Positions 8,114 to 16,468 of a stretch of 64,000 nucleotides of DNA are shown one piece after another. The notes below the pieces were generated by a model, which ran no database searches, was not told where the DNA came from, and was given only the letters and a program-made list of their open reading frames with translations. The stretch is from positions 2,294,001-2,358,000 of the forward strand of contig CAWGHD010000002.1 of assembly GCA_963822295.1 (NCBI GenBank), in the 5' to 3' direction. Source of the DNA: VRUE01 sp963822295 (GTDB lineage: Bacteria > Actinomycetota > Thermoleophilia > Solirubrobacterales > 70-9). Both the position numbers and the translations under genes were made by a program. The stretch's first letter is position 1; each line of letters begins with the position of its first letter.

Positions 8114-8929
8114 ATGTATCGCAGATTCCACGACCGCTTCGGCACGGCCGGTCTGGTCGTCGCCGTGGTCGCCTTGATAGCCGCTATAGGCGGCACGGCG
8201 ATCGCCGCCGGTGGCCTCACAGGCAAACAGAAAAAAGAAGTCACCAAAATCGCCAAAAAATTCCAAGGCACCGGCCCGGCCGGCACCCAGGGCGCTCCCG
8301 GCACACCCGGCACCAACGGCAAAGACGGCACCAACGGCGCCGCTGGCGAAGCTGGCGAAAAAGGCGCCAAAGGTGACACCGGCGCCACCGGGCCGACTGG
8401 CCCTACTGGCAACACGGGTGCGACTGGAGCGACCGGTGCAGCCGGTGCAACTGGTGCAACTGGACCGACCGGTCCCACAGGTCCCGCCGGGCCATTCGTC
8501 GATCAGGTTCCGAGCGGCGAGTCGCTGAAGGGCCTGTGGAGTACACCCACAAGCGCAAACAATGCAACCGGTATCAGCGATGAAGGACAGTCAACCCAGG
8601 TTTGGAGCTCAAACTCCCTTGCCTTCCCGGTTGTTCCTGCTCCGGACCTCGTTATCCCCGCTGCCGGGGCCTTCATAGAAGTAGGACCGGCGGGTATTAA
8701 AGGGTTTCTCAGCGAAGCTGAATACCTCACCCGCTGCCCCGGAACTGCGGCCAACCCGGAAGCCGAACCTGGATACCTCTGTGTCTACATTACATCTGAA
8801 GTGGAAGCAGAAATCGATCCATTCTCAATCGAAGTGAGTTCCCTCGGGTTCACGCTCAAATACTCACTTCCGAAACCGCACAATAACGTCGCCAGGGCTT
8901 ATGGCACCTGGGCGGTAACCGCGGAATAA
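8114..8929 (+). CDS. Collagen-like surface protein
   Basis: 271 residues. A short cytoplasmic N terminus (MYRRFHDRFG) precedes one membrane/signal helix (LVVAVVALIAAIGGTAIAA), then a basic segment, then about 75 residues of uninterrupted Gly-X-Y triplets (GPAGTQGAPGTPGTNGKDG and many GATGPTG repeats) at about 52-126. The remaining 140 residues form a non-repetitive C-terminal domain with two cysteines (TRCPG, YLCVY). The Gly-X-Y part should trimerise into a collagen-like rod, displaying the C-terminal head outside the cell. A good ribosome binding site (AAGGAGAG) is upstream. It starts the surface-protein island. Function probably adhesion or shielding, inferred. Confidence 0.9.
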   Translation: MYRRFHDRFGTAGLVVAVVALIAAIGGTAIAAGGLTGKQKKEVTKIAKKFQGTGPAGTQGAPGTPGTNGKDGTNGAAGEAGEKGAKGDTGATGPTGPTGNTGATGATGAAGATGATGPTGPTGPAGPFVDQVPSGESLKGLWSTPTSANNATGISDEGQSTQVWSSNSLAFPVVPAPDLVIPAAGAFIEVGPAGIKGFLSEAEYLTRCPGTAANPEAEPGYLCVYITSEVEAEIDPFSIEVSSLGFTLKYSLPKPHNNVARAYGTWAVTAE

Positions 8930-9009
8930 CACCCTGTGATCGAGGTCGTGGCCTGGGCCGCCAAATGGTCCGGGCCACGACTGACGTCGCACTAGCCGAA
9001 ACTCCGGGT

Positions 9010-12000
9010 ATGAGTAGAGCGCAACCAACACGACAGATCGGGAGCGCCCGATATAGCGAGGCTGCCAGGCTATCCCGCCGCTGCAAGCGGGCTGTTTTGC
9101 TCGCCGCTCTCGTCCTTGCCTTCGGAGCTGCCTCCGCCCCCGCCGCCGTCACGGTCCACCCCGGAGTCACTGACATTTTTGGCCGCGATGGCCAGCCACT
9201 TAGCTACGCCCACGTCTTCAACCACACCATCGACGGCTCCGCCACGCCGCAGAGCGAACTCAACGCGCCCTGCGGGGTAGTCGTCGACTCGGAAGGCTAC
9301 GCATACGTCGCCAGCCGCGGCTCGGGGGTCGTGTCGGTCTTCGCGCCGCCTGCCTTCCTCTTCCAGTCGGAAGTCGAATACCTGACCCAGTTCACGCCCG
9401 CGGCGAACGGAGCGGCTCCTTGCGGCCTCGCCGTCGACTCGGCTGGCGTCCTCTACGTCAACGGCCGCAACACGGACGTCTACCGCTACTCCCCCTCTTC
9501 CTATCCCCCCAGCGCGAGCACGACCTACGGGCCCGGGGCCGCGGTGGACACCGGCAACGGCTCGCGGGCAGTCGCCGTCAACCCCGCCAGCGACCACGTC
9601 CTGGTCGACAACGGCGACCACGTGGTCGAGTACGACGCGGCCTCGGCCCCGAGCCCGAACGCGTTGCTCGACGACACGATCGGCTCCGGGATCGTCACCG
9701 ACTCCTACGGTCTCGACGTCCACAGAGGCAGCGGTCGCATCTACGTCAACGACGCGGCGACCGGCAAGGTCTACATCCTCGACCCCTCCGGCGACACCAT
9801 CGTGCATGAAATCGACGGCACGGACGTCCCGGCCTCGCCCACCGGCTTCGACAGCCTCGAGGGGCAGGGCCTCGCGGTCGATCAGATGACGGGGGACGTC
9901 TTCGTCGCCGACGTCAGCGGCACCCACAAACTCGTCGCCGAGTTCTCGTCCTCCGGCGCCTACGTCGATCACTTCGCCGACTCGCTCGTCGATTCGGAAC
10001 CGACCGACCTCGCGATCGACAGCTCCGGAAGGCGGTTCACCGGCTACGTATACGTCACGTCCGGAGCCGGGCTGGGGGGAACCCTGAAGGTGTTCTCGAC
10101 GACGACGTCCAACGGATTCAGCGGCAACATCACGAAGCTGGCGGTAGACCAGGAGAACGACCTGCTGTATGTCACTCAGGTCGGTGGATTGATACGGGCC
10201 TACGACATCTCGACACCCGGCGTGTACCCACCTCTGGGCGGCAACTTCCCGCTCAGCGGCACCGGCACCCGGGGGATAGACATCGCCGTGGATCGGACGG
10301 GCCCGTCGTCGCCCACCGCCGGCAATCTCTATTCCGTCGCCCCTGAGTCTTTCCCTGGCGACCCCAAAAAAGAAGCGATCTTCGGCTGGCTGCCAGATGG
10401 TACGCCGCTGAATGCCGGCTCGGGCTGGCCGACTTTTCCGCTCTCCTACTATCAGAAGGTCGGCTCTGGCTTCGCCACCGTGGGCAATGCGGATACTGTC
10501 CCCGCAGGGGTTGGAGTGGACCCAGCCGGGAAGATCTGGGTGGGCAGCGCCTGTCCGTCTTTCGACACAGGCGAGATCGACATGTACGACCCCGCGACCG
10601 GTCTGCGCACCGACTTCGTCGACGCGCACGAGCAGGGAGACATCCCCGGGAACAAGTACGGCTGCGCCGGTCCGGTCGACTTCGACGCCGACTCCGACAT
10701 GTACGTCGCTTTCGGCAGTGGTTTCCTCGAAAACGGCGCTATCGCGGGTGGTGCTACCGCAGGCGTCTGGCGATACTCGGCCGCGACCGACTACAACACC
10801 GCCACCAGGATCGATCCGCAATCGGCCCAGGACGTCACCGTGGACCGCTCGACCGGTTTGGTCTACACGGTCCACGGCATCGGGGAAGTAGCTGCTCCTG
10901 GAGTCGACGCCTACGATCAGCAGGGAAACCGCTTCGAGCGCTTTGCCACCGAAGTTCCTTTCGTGTTCTGGGGCGGCACGCCCAAAACCCCCAGTCTCAC
11001 CCGCGCCTTCACCGGGGTCGCCATCGACGAGTCGACCGGCACCGTGTACGTGGCCGATCGCTCCAGCGGCGGGCGCGTCCTCGTCTTCCCCGGGACCCTT
11101 GCCCCCGACGTGCACGACCCGACCGGTGTCACCCAATCGGCGGCCACGCTCCACGCGGGGCTCGATCCGCAGAGCAAATCGTTCGCCGACTGCGAGGTCG
11201 AGTACGTCGCCGACGTGGTCTTCAAAGCCAGCGGCTACACCGACCTCGTCGGTCCGGGCCCTGCGCTAGCCGGGACGGTGGCCTGTTCCCCGGCTGGGCC
11301 GTACACGGTGCCGGGCGACGTCAGCGCCGGCCTCAGCGGGCTCGACTACGGAACGACCTATCACTACCGCTTCGTCGTCACCGGTCCGTCGGGGACCATA
11401 CGCGGCGCCGATACTCTCTTCGCGACGGACCCCGCCGTATACGACGTCGAGACCGAAGCGCCGACCGACCTCACCCAGACCGCCGCGACCCTCAACGGCT
11501 CCTTCTCCAGCGGCGGGCAGCCCGCTTCCTATTACTTCCAATGGGGGGACACCGCTGCCTACGGCAACACGACCCCGGTTACCGTGATACCCCCTGGCGG
11601 GGGAACGATAGCCGCCTCGGCCACGGTCGAGGGCCTCACGCCTTACCTGCCGACCTCCGAGCCGTACCACTACCGCCTCGTCGTCACCAACAGCGTCGGC
11701 ACCACGTTTGGGCCGGACCGTCCGTTCCTGCCGCTCCCGCCCCAGCTCCCCGTGATCACCGGCACCGCGGCCGGAGATCTCGCCCCCGACGGCGCCACCC
11801 TCTCCGCACTGATCAATCCAGGCCTCGGTGCGACGGTCTACGTCTTCCAGTACGGCACGGACACGAGCTACGGCTCCGTCACCCTCGGCAGCGCTCCGAT
11901 TGGAGACGACGACACCGACCACCCGGTCAGCACCAGGTTGAGTGGGCTACGGCCTGGAACGATCTACCACTTCCGCGCCCTCGCGACGAACTTCTCCGGC

Positions 12001-12453
12001 ACGACCTTCGGTGCCGATCGGACTTTCACGACTCCGGATGCGCCTCAGGTTCAGGCCAGCTCCGCCTCGGCGGTGACGACGGACAGCGCCCATCTCACGG
12101 CAACCGCGGTTGCAAATGCCAGTCCCACCGAGGTTCGTTTCGAGTACGGGCCCGACCGAGCCTATGGCCGCACCACCGGTGCGACCGCCATCGGCTCCGA
12201 CCTGATCGCCCGTGAGACGGGCGCGGACATCGCCTCTCTCGAGCCCGCGACCACCTACCACTTTCGGGCGATCGCCTCCAACTCGTTTGGCACGACCTAC
12301 GGGCCGGATACGACCTTCACCACTTCCCGGCGCTCGAATGGAGCGGAAGCACCGAAGCCGCCACGCTGCAAAAAAGGCTTCGTCAAGCGCAAGGGCAAGT
12401 GCGTGAAGCGCAAGCCCCGCCACCGCCGCCGGCATGGAGCAAATCGTGGCTGA
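9010..12453 (+). CDS. Giant secreted NHL-propeller / fibronectin-like repeat protein (surface gene A)
   Basis: 1,147 residues from ATG 9010, which places a basic region and hydrophobic signal (RAVLLAALVLAFGAASAPAA) correctly; an in-frame start at 8965 is less suitable. Residues about 60-700 hold repeated NHL-like blades (PCGVVVDSEGYAYVASRGSG, GLAVDSAGVLYVNGRN, LAVDQMTGDVFVADVSG). The last 400 residues hold about four beta-sandwich modules with the recurring signature TTYHFRAIASN...GTTYGPDTTFTT. The protein ends with a basic Cys motif, CKKGFVKRKGKCVKRK, and an Arg/His tail. Exported, wall-associated; function unknown. It overlaps gene B by 20 bases, so A-E are probably one operon. Confidence 0.85.
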   Translation: MSRAQPTRQIGSARYSEAARLSRRCKRAVLLAALVLAFGAASAPAAVTVHPGVTDIFGRDGQPLSYAHVFNHTIDGSATPQSELNAPCGVVVDSEGYAYVASRGSGVVSVFAPPAFLFQSEVEYLTQFTPAANGAAPCGLAVDSAGVLYVNGRNTDVYRYSPSSYPPSASTTYGPGAAVDTGNGSRAVAVNPASDHVLVDNGDHVVEYDAASAPSPNALLDDTIGSGIVTDSYGLDVHRGSGRIYVNDAATGKVYILDPSGDTIVHEIDGTDVPASPTGFDSLEGQGLAVDQMTGDVFVADVSGTHKLVAEFSSSGAYVDHFADSLVDSEPTDLAIDSSGRRFTGYVYVTSGAGLGGTLKVFSTTTSNGFSGNITKLAVDQENDLLYVTQVGGLIRAYDISTPGVYPPLGGNFPLSGTGTRGIDIAVDRTGPSSPTAGNLYSVAPESFPGDPKKEAIFGWLPDGTPLNAGSGWPTFPLSYYQKVGSGFATVGNADTVPAGVGVDPAGKIWVGSACPSFDTGEIDMYDPATGLRTDFVDAHEQGDIPGNKYGCAGPVDFDADSDMYVAFGSGFLENGAIAGGATAGVWRYSAATDYNTATRIDPQSAQDVTVDRSTGLVYTVHGIGEVAAPGVDAYDQQGNRFERFATEVPFVFWGGTPKTPSLTRAFTGVAIDESTGTVYVADRSSGGRVLVFPGTLAPDVHDPTGVTQSAATLHAGLDPQSKSFADCEVEYVADVVFKASGYTDLVGPGPALAGTVACSPAGPYTVPGDVSAGLSGLDYGTTYHYRFVVTGPSGTIRGADTLFATDPAVYDVETEAPTDLTQTAATLNGSFSSGGQPASYYFQWGDTAAYGNTTPVTVIPPGGGTIAASATVEGLTPYLPTSEPYHYRLVVTNSVGTTFGPDRPFLPLPPQLPVITGTAAGDLAPDGATLSALINPGLGATVYVFQYGTDTSYGSVTLGSAPIGDDDTDHPVSTRLSGLRPGTIYHFRALATNFSGTTFGADRTFTTPDAPQVQASSASAVTTDSAHLTATAVANASPTEVRFEYGPDRAYGRTTGATAIGSDLIARETGADIASLEPATTYHFRAIASNSFGTTYGPDTTFTTSRRSNGAEAPKPPRCKKGFVKRKGKCVKRKPRHRRRHGANRG

Positions 12454-15400
12454 AACCCTGCGTAGACGTCGGATCGCCCGAGGATTTCTCGTGGCGGTGC
12501 TCGCCGGCGCGGGTGCCATGGCGTTCAGCGGCACCGCCTCGGCCGCACTGACCCATACCCCTCTGTCCCTCACCTTCTCCGCGGGTGCGGGCTGCGCGAA
12601 AGTCGGTGACGTCGCGGTCGTCGAATCGACCGGCCTGGTCTACGTGACATGCACTGGAGGGTCTCCCATCCCAACGCAGATCAGGCGGTTCGACCTCAGC
12701 GGTAATCCGGTCAACTTCACGGCCAGCGCCCCCTACATCCAAGGCAACGCGATCATCGGCGATCCGGGCGACAAAGCTCAGGGCCTCTTTGCCAGCGGGG
12801 GGGTGGTGATCGATGTCGACAACAGCGCCGCCAACAACGGCTATCTCTTCGTCTCCACTTACTCGGCCGGCGAAGCGGCCTGCCACTGCCTCAGCATCTT
12901 CGATTCGACCGGCGCCTGGGTTACTTCCCTCCAGCCGACGGACGAAGCCCCGGCCTACGGGAGCAACGGGGTTGCGGTGGGAGACGACGGCAGCCTCTAT
13001 TGGAGTGTCTCTCAATCGGCTACGCCCTATAGCCACGTCTCGAAGATCGGGCCCGATCTTCGCGAGACCCGTCGCATGCTGCTTCCTGCCAACAACGCCC
13101 GCCTCAGGGCGGACTCGACGGGAGCCGCCTGGGTGCTCGGCCCGCCCAACAAACTCGGCCTGAGGAAGTTCGAGGCCGACCAGTTCACCACCCAGCTCAA
13201 AACCACCAGCGCCGACATCGAAGGGCTCGGGCTGAGCTATGCCACGCCCTCGCCGTTCGCGTCCGATCCCGCCCTTCCCACGTCCGGGACGGTCGGCTCC
13301 TTCTCCTACAGCTTTGACGTCGACCCGACCAGCGATGACCTCTACGTCAACCGCAACGGCCTGGTCACCCCGTACAGCGCGGGTGACGCCACCGAACCGG
13401 TTCATCAGAACGGCCCGGCTTTCGGTTCCGGCTTGGTCTCGACGGCCTCCGATTCCGGCATCGCGGTGACCGGGGACGGACGCGTCTACGTGGCGGCAAA
13501 AAGCGGCGGGGTCGCGGTCTTCCCGCCTGGCGCCGTGGTTCCCGACGTGAGGACCCCGGCACCCGAGCTCGACGACATCGGCCACACCTCGGTGGCGGTC
13601 CACGCCCAGCTCGAGCGGGCCGGAGGCCCGGTGATTACGAGCTGCGTCGTCCAGTACGGAATCGACACTGACTACACGGCCGCCCCGGTGCCCTGCAGCG
13701 CCGATGCCGGATCGAGCTTCAGCGATCCGACCGTTCCGGTCACCGCGACGCTTCCGGGCCTGAGCACAGGAACGCCCTATCACTACCGGTTCAAAGCCGG
13801 CAACGCGAACGGAACCAACACCGGCCTCGACCGCGACATCACCCCCGCGGCTGTGCTGTCTCTGCGCACCCTTGCCGCCGACGATGTAGAAGAACACAGC
13901 GCGACGCTGAACGGTTCTTTCGAGCCCGACAACCTGCAGACCACGTACCGCTTCGAATACGGCCTCGACGGCGGATACGGCCAGAGCACCGCCCCCACCG
14001 TCGTCGCCCCGACGACGGCGAGCCAGTCGGTGGCCGTGCCGGTCGCGAACCTCCCCGCCGGGCGCACCTTCCACTACCGGATCGTCGCCACAAACATCCT
14101 CGGCACCACCCACGGGAGGGACCTGACCTTCCGCTCTGCCTCTGCGCCGCGCATCTCCGGCGTTCGCGCCACCGACGTCACCGCCAACTCGGCGCTTCTC
14201 AATGCCCGCATCGACCCGGTCGGCTACGACACCAGCTACTACTTCGAGTACGGCACCACCTCTGCCTACGGCTCAGAGATCCCGCTCTCCCCCGGGGACG
14301 ACCTCGCCGTAACCGACTCGCCTCAGAACGTGAGCCAGGAAATCTCCGATCTCACCCCGGGCGTCACCTATCACTTCCGCGTCGTCGCAACCAACGAATG
14401 GGGTGAGGGCGCCTCCGAGGACACGACGGTGGATTTCCTGCCGCCCAGCTGTCCGAATGCCGACGTGCGCCAGCAGACACGCACCAGCTACCTGCCGGAC
14501 TGCCGGGCGTACGAGCTCGTGTCCCCGTCGAACGCGGGGTCGGTGACGCTCTTCCCGAGCGAAGAGATCCCCCTCTTTACCGCCGTATATACGATACCCC
14601 CGCTCTGGTCCGTGAACAACGGCATGGCGACGAATCCGGCGCGCTTCTCCTACTTCGGGGGGATAGGGACCGTCATGGGGCTCGATGCTCCCAACGGCGC
14701 CTTCGACATGTACTCGGCGACCCGAACGAGCACCGGCTGGGTCACCTCCCTCCCTGGTCTCAGCGGCCACCAGGCGGTCTTCGTCGCTTCGAAGCACTGC
14801 TCCGACTCGCTCGACCTCTGCATCGATCACAACGCCGGCGACGTGCTCAAAGGGACGACTCCCGGAGAAAGCGCACCTCATCTGTTCAGGGCCGACGGCA
14901 CGCCGCTCGGCCAGCTTCCGACCAACGCCGGCGTGATTCCGGGCGGCAGGCACTTCACCGGCGACCAGCGCCCCTCGCCCGACCTCAGCCACTTCGCCTT
15001 CTCGTCGACCGACGTCAGGTTCGCGCCGGGGGGGATCAAAGGGCCGCCCGGATCGGCATACGACAACGACATCGAGGCGCACACCGTCGACGTCATCTCC
15101 GAGCTGCCCAACGGCGATCCCATTCCCCAGGAGCTCGACCCGGTCGACAACCCGGACGAGCACATCGAGTTCCCGGCGATCTCGAGGGACGGATCCCATG
15201 TCCTCATGCAGGTGCGTAGCTCCGACGGCGGGGTGAGCGTCTCCGACGGGCGCGTTCATCTCTACATGAGGGTCGGCGACTCGGTCACCTACGACGTCTC
15301 CCGTGGTCATGGCGTGACCTTCGCCGGGATGACCGATGACGGCGGCAAGGTCTATTTCCTCGCCCGCCAGCGCCTTCTCGCAAACGACAACGACAACAGC

Positions 15401-16468
15401 GCCGATCTCTACCTCTGGCAGGAGGCGGCCGGGGCCGACACCCTGACCAGGGTCTCGCTGGGCAACGGCGAGGGCGACACCGACTCCTGCAACCCGTCGT
15501 GGGGCTCCAAATGCAACGTGGCGACGCTCTCGACCGAGAAAGGCAACCCGTTCGGCATCGTCAGCGCGCCTGGCAGCGACGACCGGCTCGCCGGCGACAG
15601 CGGCGACATCTATTTCTACTCGCCCGAGCTTCTCGACCCGAGCAACCCGGGCATCCCCAACCAGCGCAATCTCTACCTCTACCGCGCCGGCGGTGTGCGC
15701 CTCGTCGCCACACTGGATCCCGGCACCGCCATCAATCGCGTCCAGATCTCTCCGGACGGCGCCCGGGCGGCGTTCCTCACCGAGTCGCGCCTCACGGGCT
15801 ATGACAACCGCGGCTTCCGCGAGATGTACACGTACGGGGCGGACGCTGGAGCGATCACCTGCGCTTCCTGTCGCCCGGACGGGCTGCCGCCGACCGGCGA
15901 CGTCCTCGCCAGCCAGGGAGGGCCTTTCATGGCCGACGACGGTCGCGCCTTTTTTACCACACCCGACTCGCTTACGCCCCAGGACTCCAACGGCAATGTC
16001 CTCGACGTCTACGAGTACGTCGGTGGCCGTCCGCAGCTGATCAGCGCCGGCACCGGCTCTCGCGACTTCACCGGCGGCAACACGTTGCTCAGCATCTTCC
16101 CGGGCGTCCACACGGGGCTCGAGTCGGTCAGCGCCGACGGGCGCGATGTCTACTTCTCGACCTTCGACACCTTGGTGCCGGAGGATCACAACGGGCCCTT
16201 CGTCAAGTTCTATGTCGCGCGCACCGGCGGCGGGTTCACGCAGCTGGCCGACCTCGCGCCCTGTGAGGCGGCCGACGAGTGCCACGCTCCCACGCCCGCC
16301 CGCCCGACGCTGCCCTCGATCGCCACCGGCGCCGCGCTCGGCAGCGGGGGGAATGCGACACCCTCCTCCACGGCCAAGCGCAAGGCAAAGTCGAAGAAGA
16401 AGAAGGCCAAGCGCCACAACCGGGCCAAAGACAAGCGAGGCCACGGGGGAGGCAGGCGGCATGGCTGA
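12434..16468 (+). CDS. Giant secreted propeller/FN3-like/PD40-like protein (surface gene B)
   Basis: 1,344 residues. Signal peptide (FLVAVLAGAGAMAFSGTASA) at about 18-38. The NHL-like front half (VAVVESTGLVYVTC, VAVGDDGSLYWSV) is followed by three beta-sandwich modules with TPYHYRFKAGNANGT, TFHYRIVATNILGTT and TYHFRVVATNEWG signatures. The back half, from about residue 680, begins with a C...RQQTRTSYLPDCRAYELVSP block and continues with TolB/PD40-like blades (ISRDGSHVLMQV, ISPDGARAAFLTESRLTGYD, VSADGRDVYFSTFDTLVP). The tail is Lys/Arg-rich and ends GHGGGRRHG. Its stop overlaps the ATG of gene C by eight bases. Likely anchored in or on the wall; ligand unknown. Confidence 0.84.
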   Translation: MEQIVAETLRRRRIARGFLVAVLAGAGAMAFSGTASAALTHTPLSLTFSAGAGCAKVGDVAVVESTGLVYVTCTGGSPIPTQIRRFDLSGNPVNFTASAPYIQGNAIIGDPGDKAQGLFASGGVVIDVDNSAANNGYLFVSTYSAGEAACHCLSIFDSTGAWVTSLQPTDEAPAYGSNGVAVGDDGSLYWSVSQSATPYSHVSKIGPDLRETRRMLLPANNARLRADSTGAAWVLGPPNKLGLRKFEADQFTTQLKTTSADIEGLGLSYATPSPFASDPALPTSGTVGSFSYSFDVDPTSDDLYVNRNGLVTPYSAGDATEPVHQNGPAFGSGLVSTASDSGIAVTGDGRVYVAAKSGGVAVFPPGAVVPDVRTPAPELDDIGHTSVAVHAQLERAGGPVITSCVVQYGIDTDYTAAPVPCSADAGSSFSDPTVPVTATLPGLSTGTPYHYRFKAGNANGTNTGLDRDITPAAVLSLRTLAADDVEEHSATLNGSFEPDNLQTTYRFEYGLDGGYGQSTAPTVVAPTTASQSVAVPVANLPAGRTFHYRIVATNILGTTHGRDLTFRSASAPRISGVRATDVTANSALLNARIDPVGYDTSYYFEYGTTSAYGSEIPLSPGDDLAVTDSPQNVSQEISDLTPGVTYHFRVVATNEWGEGASEDTTVDFLPPSCPNADVRQQTRTSYLPDCRAYELVSPSNAGSVTLFPSEEIPLFTAVYTIPPLWSVNNGMATNPARFSYFGGIGTVMGLDAPNGAFDMYSATRTSTGWVTSLPGLSGHQAVFVASKHCSDSLDLCIDHNAGDVLKGTTPGESAPHLFRADGTPLGQLPTNAGVIPGGRHFTGDQRPSPDLSHFAFSSTDVRFAPGGIKGPPGSAYDNDIEAHTVDVISELPNGDPIPQELDPVDNPDEHIEFPAISRDGSHVLMQVRSSDGGVSVSDGRVHLYMRVGDSVTYDVSRGHGVTFAGMTDDGGKVYFLARQRLLANDNDNSADLYLWQEAAGADTLTRVSLGNGEGDTDSCNPSWGSKCNVATLSTEKGNPFGIVSAPGSDDRLAGDSGDIYFYSPELLDPSNPGIPNQRNLYLYRAGGVRLVATLDPGTAINRVQISPDGARAAFLTESRLTGYDNRGFREMYTYGADAGAITCASCRPDGLPPTGDVLASQGGPFMADDGRAFFTTPDSLTPQDSNGNVLDVYEYVGGRPQLISAGTGSRDFTGGNTLLSIFPGVHTGLESVSADGRDVYFSTFDTLVPEDHNGPFVKFYVARTGGGFTQLADLAPCEAADECHAPTPARPTLPSIATGAALGSGGNATPSSTAKRKAKSKKKKAKRHNRAKDKRGHGGGRRHG

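Noticed and set aside
9070..11154. Long minus-strand ORF opposite surface gene A
   Set aside because: Antisense shadow in GC-rich coding DNA: Arg/Gly/Val-rich composition, no domain, and the plus strand has clear repeats and signal peptide.
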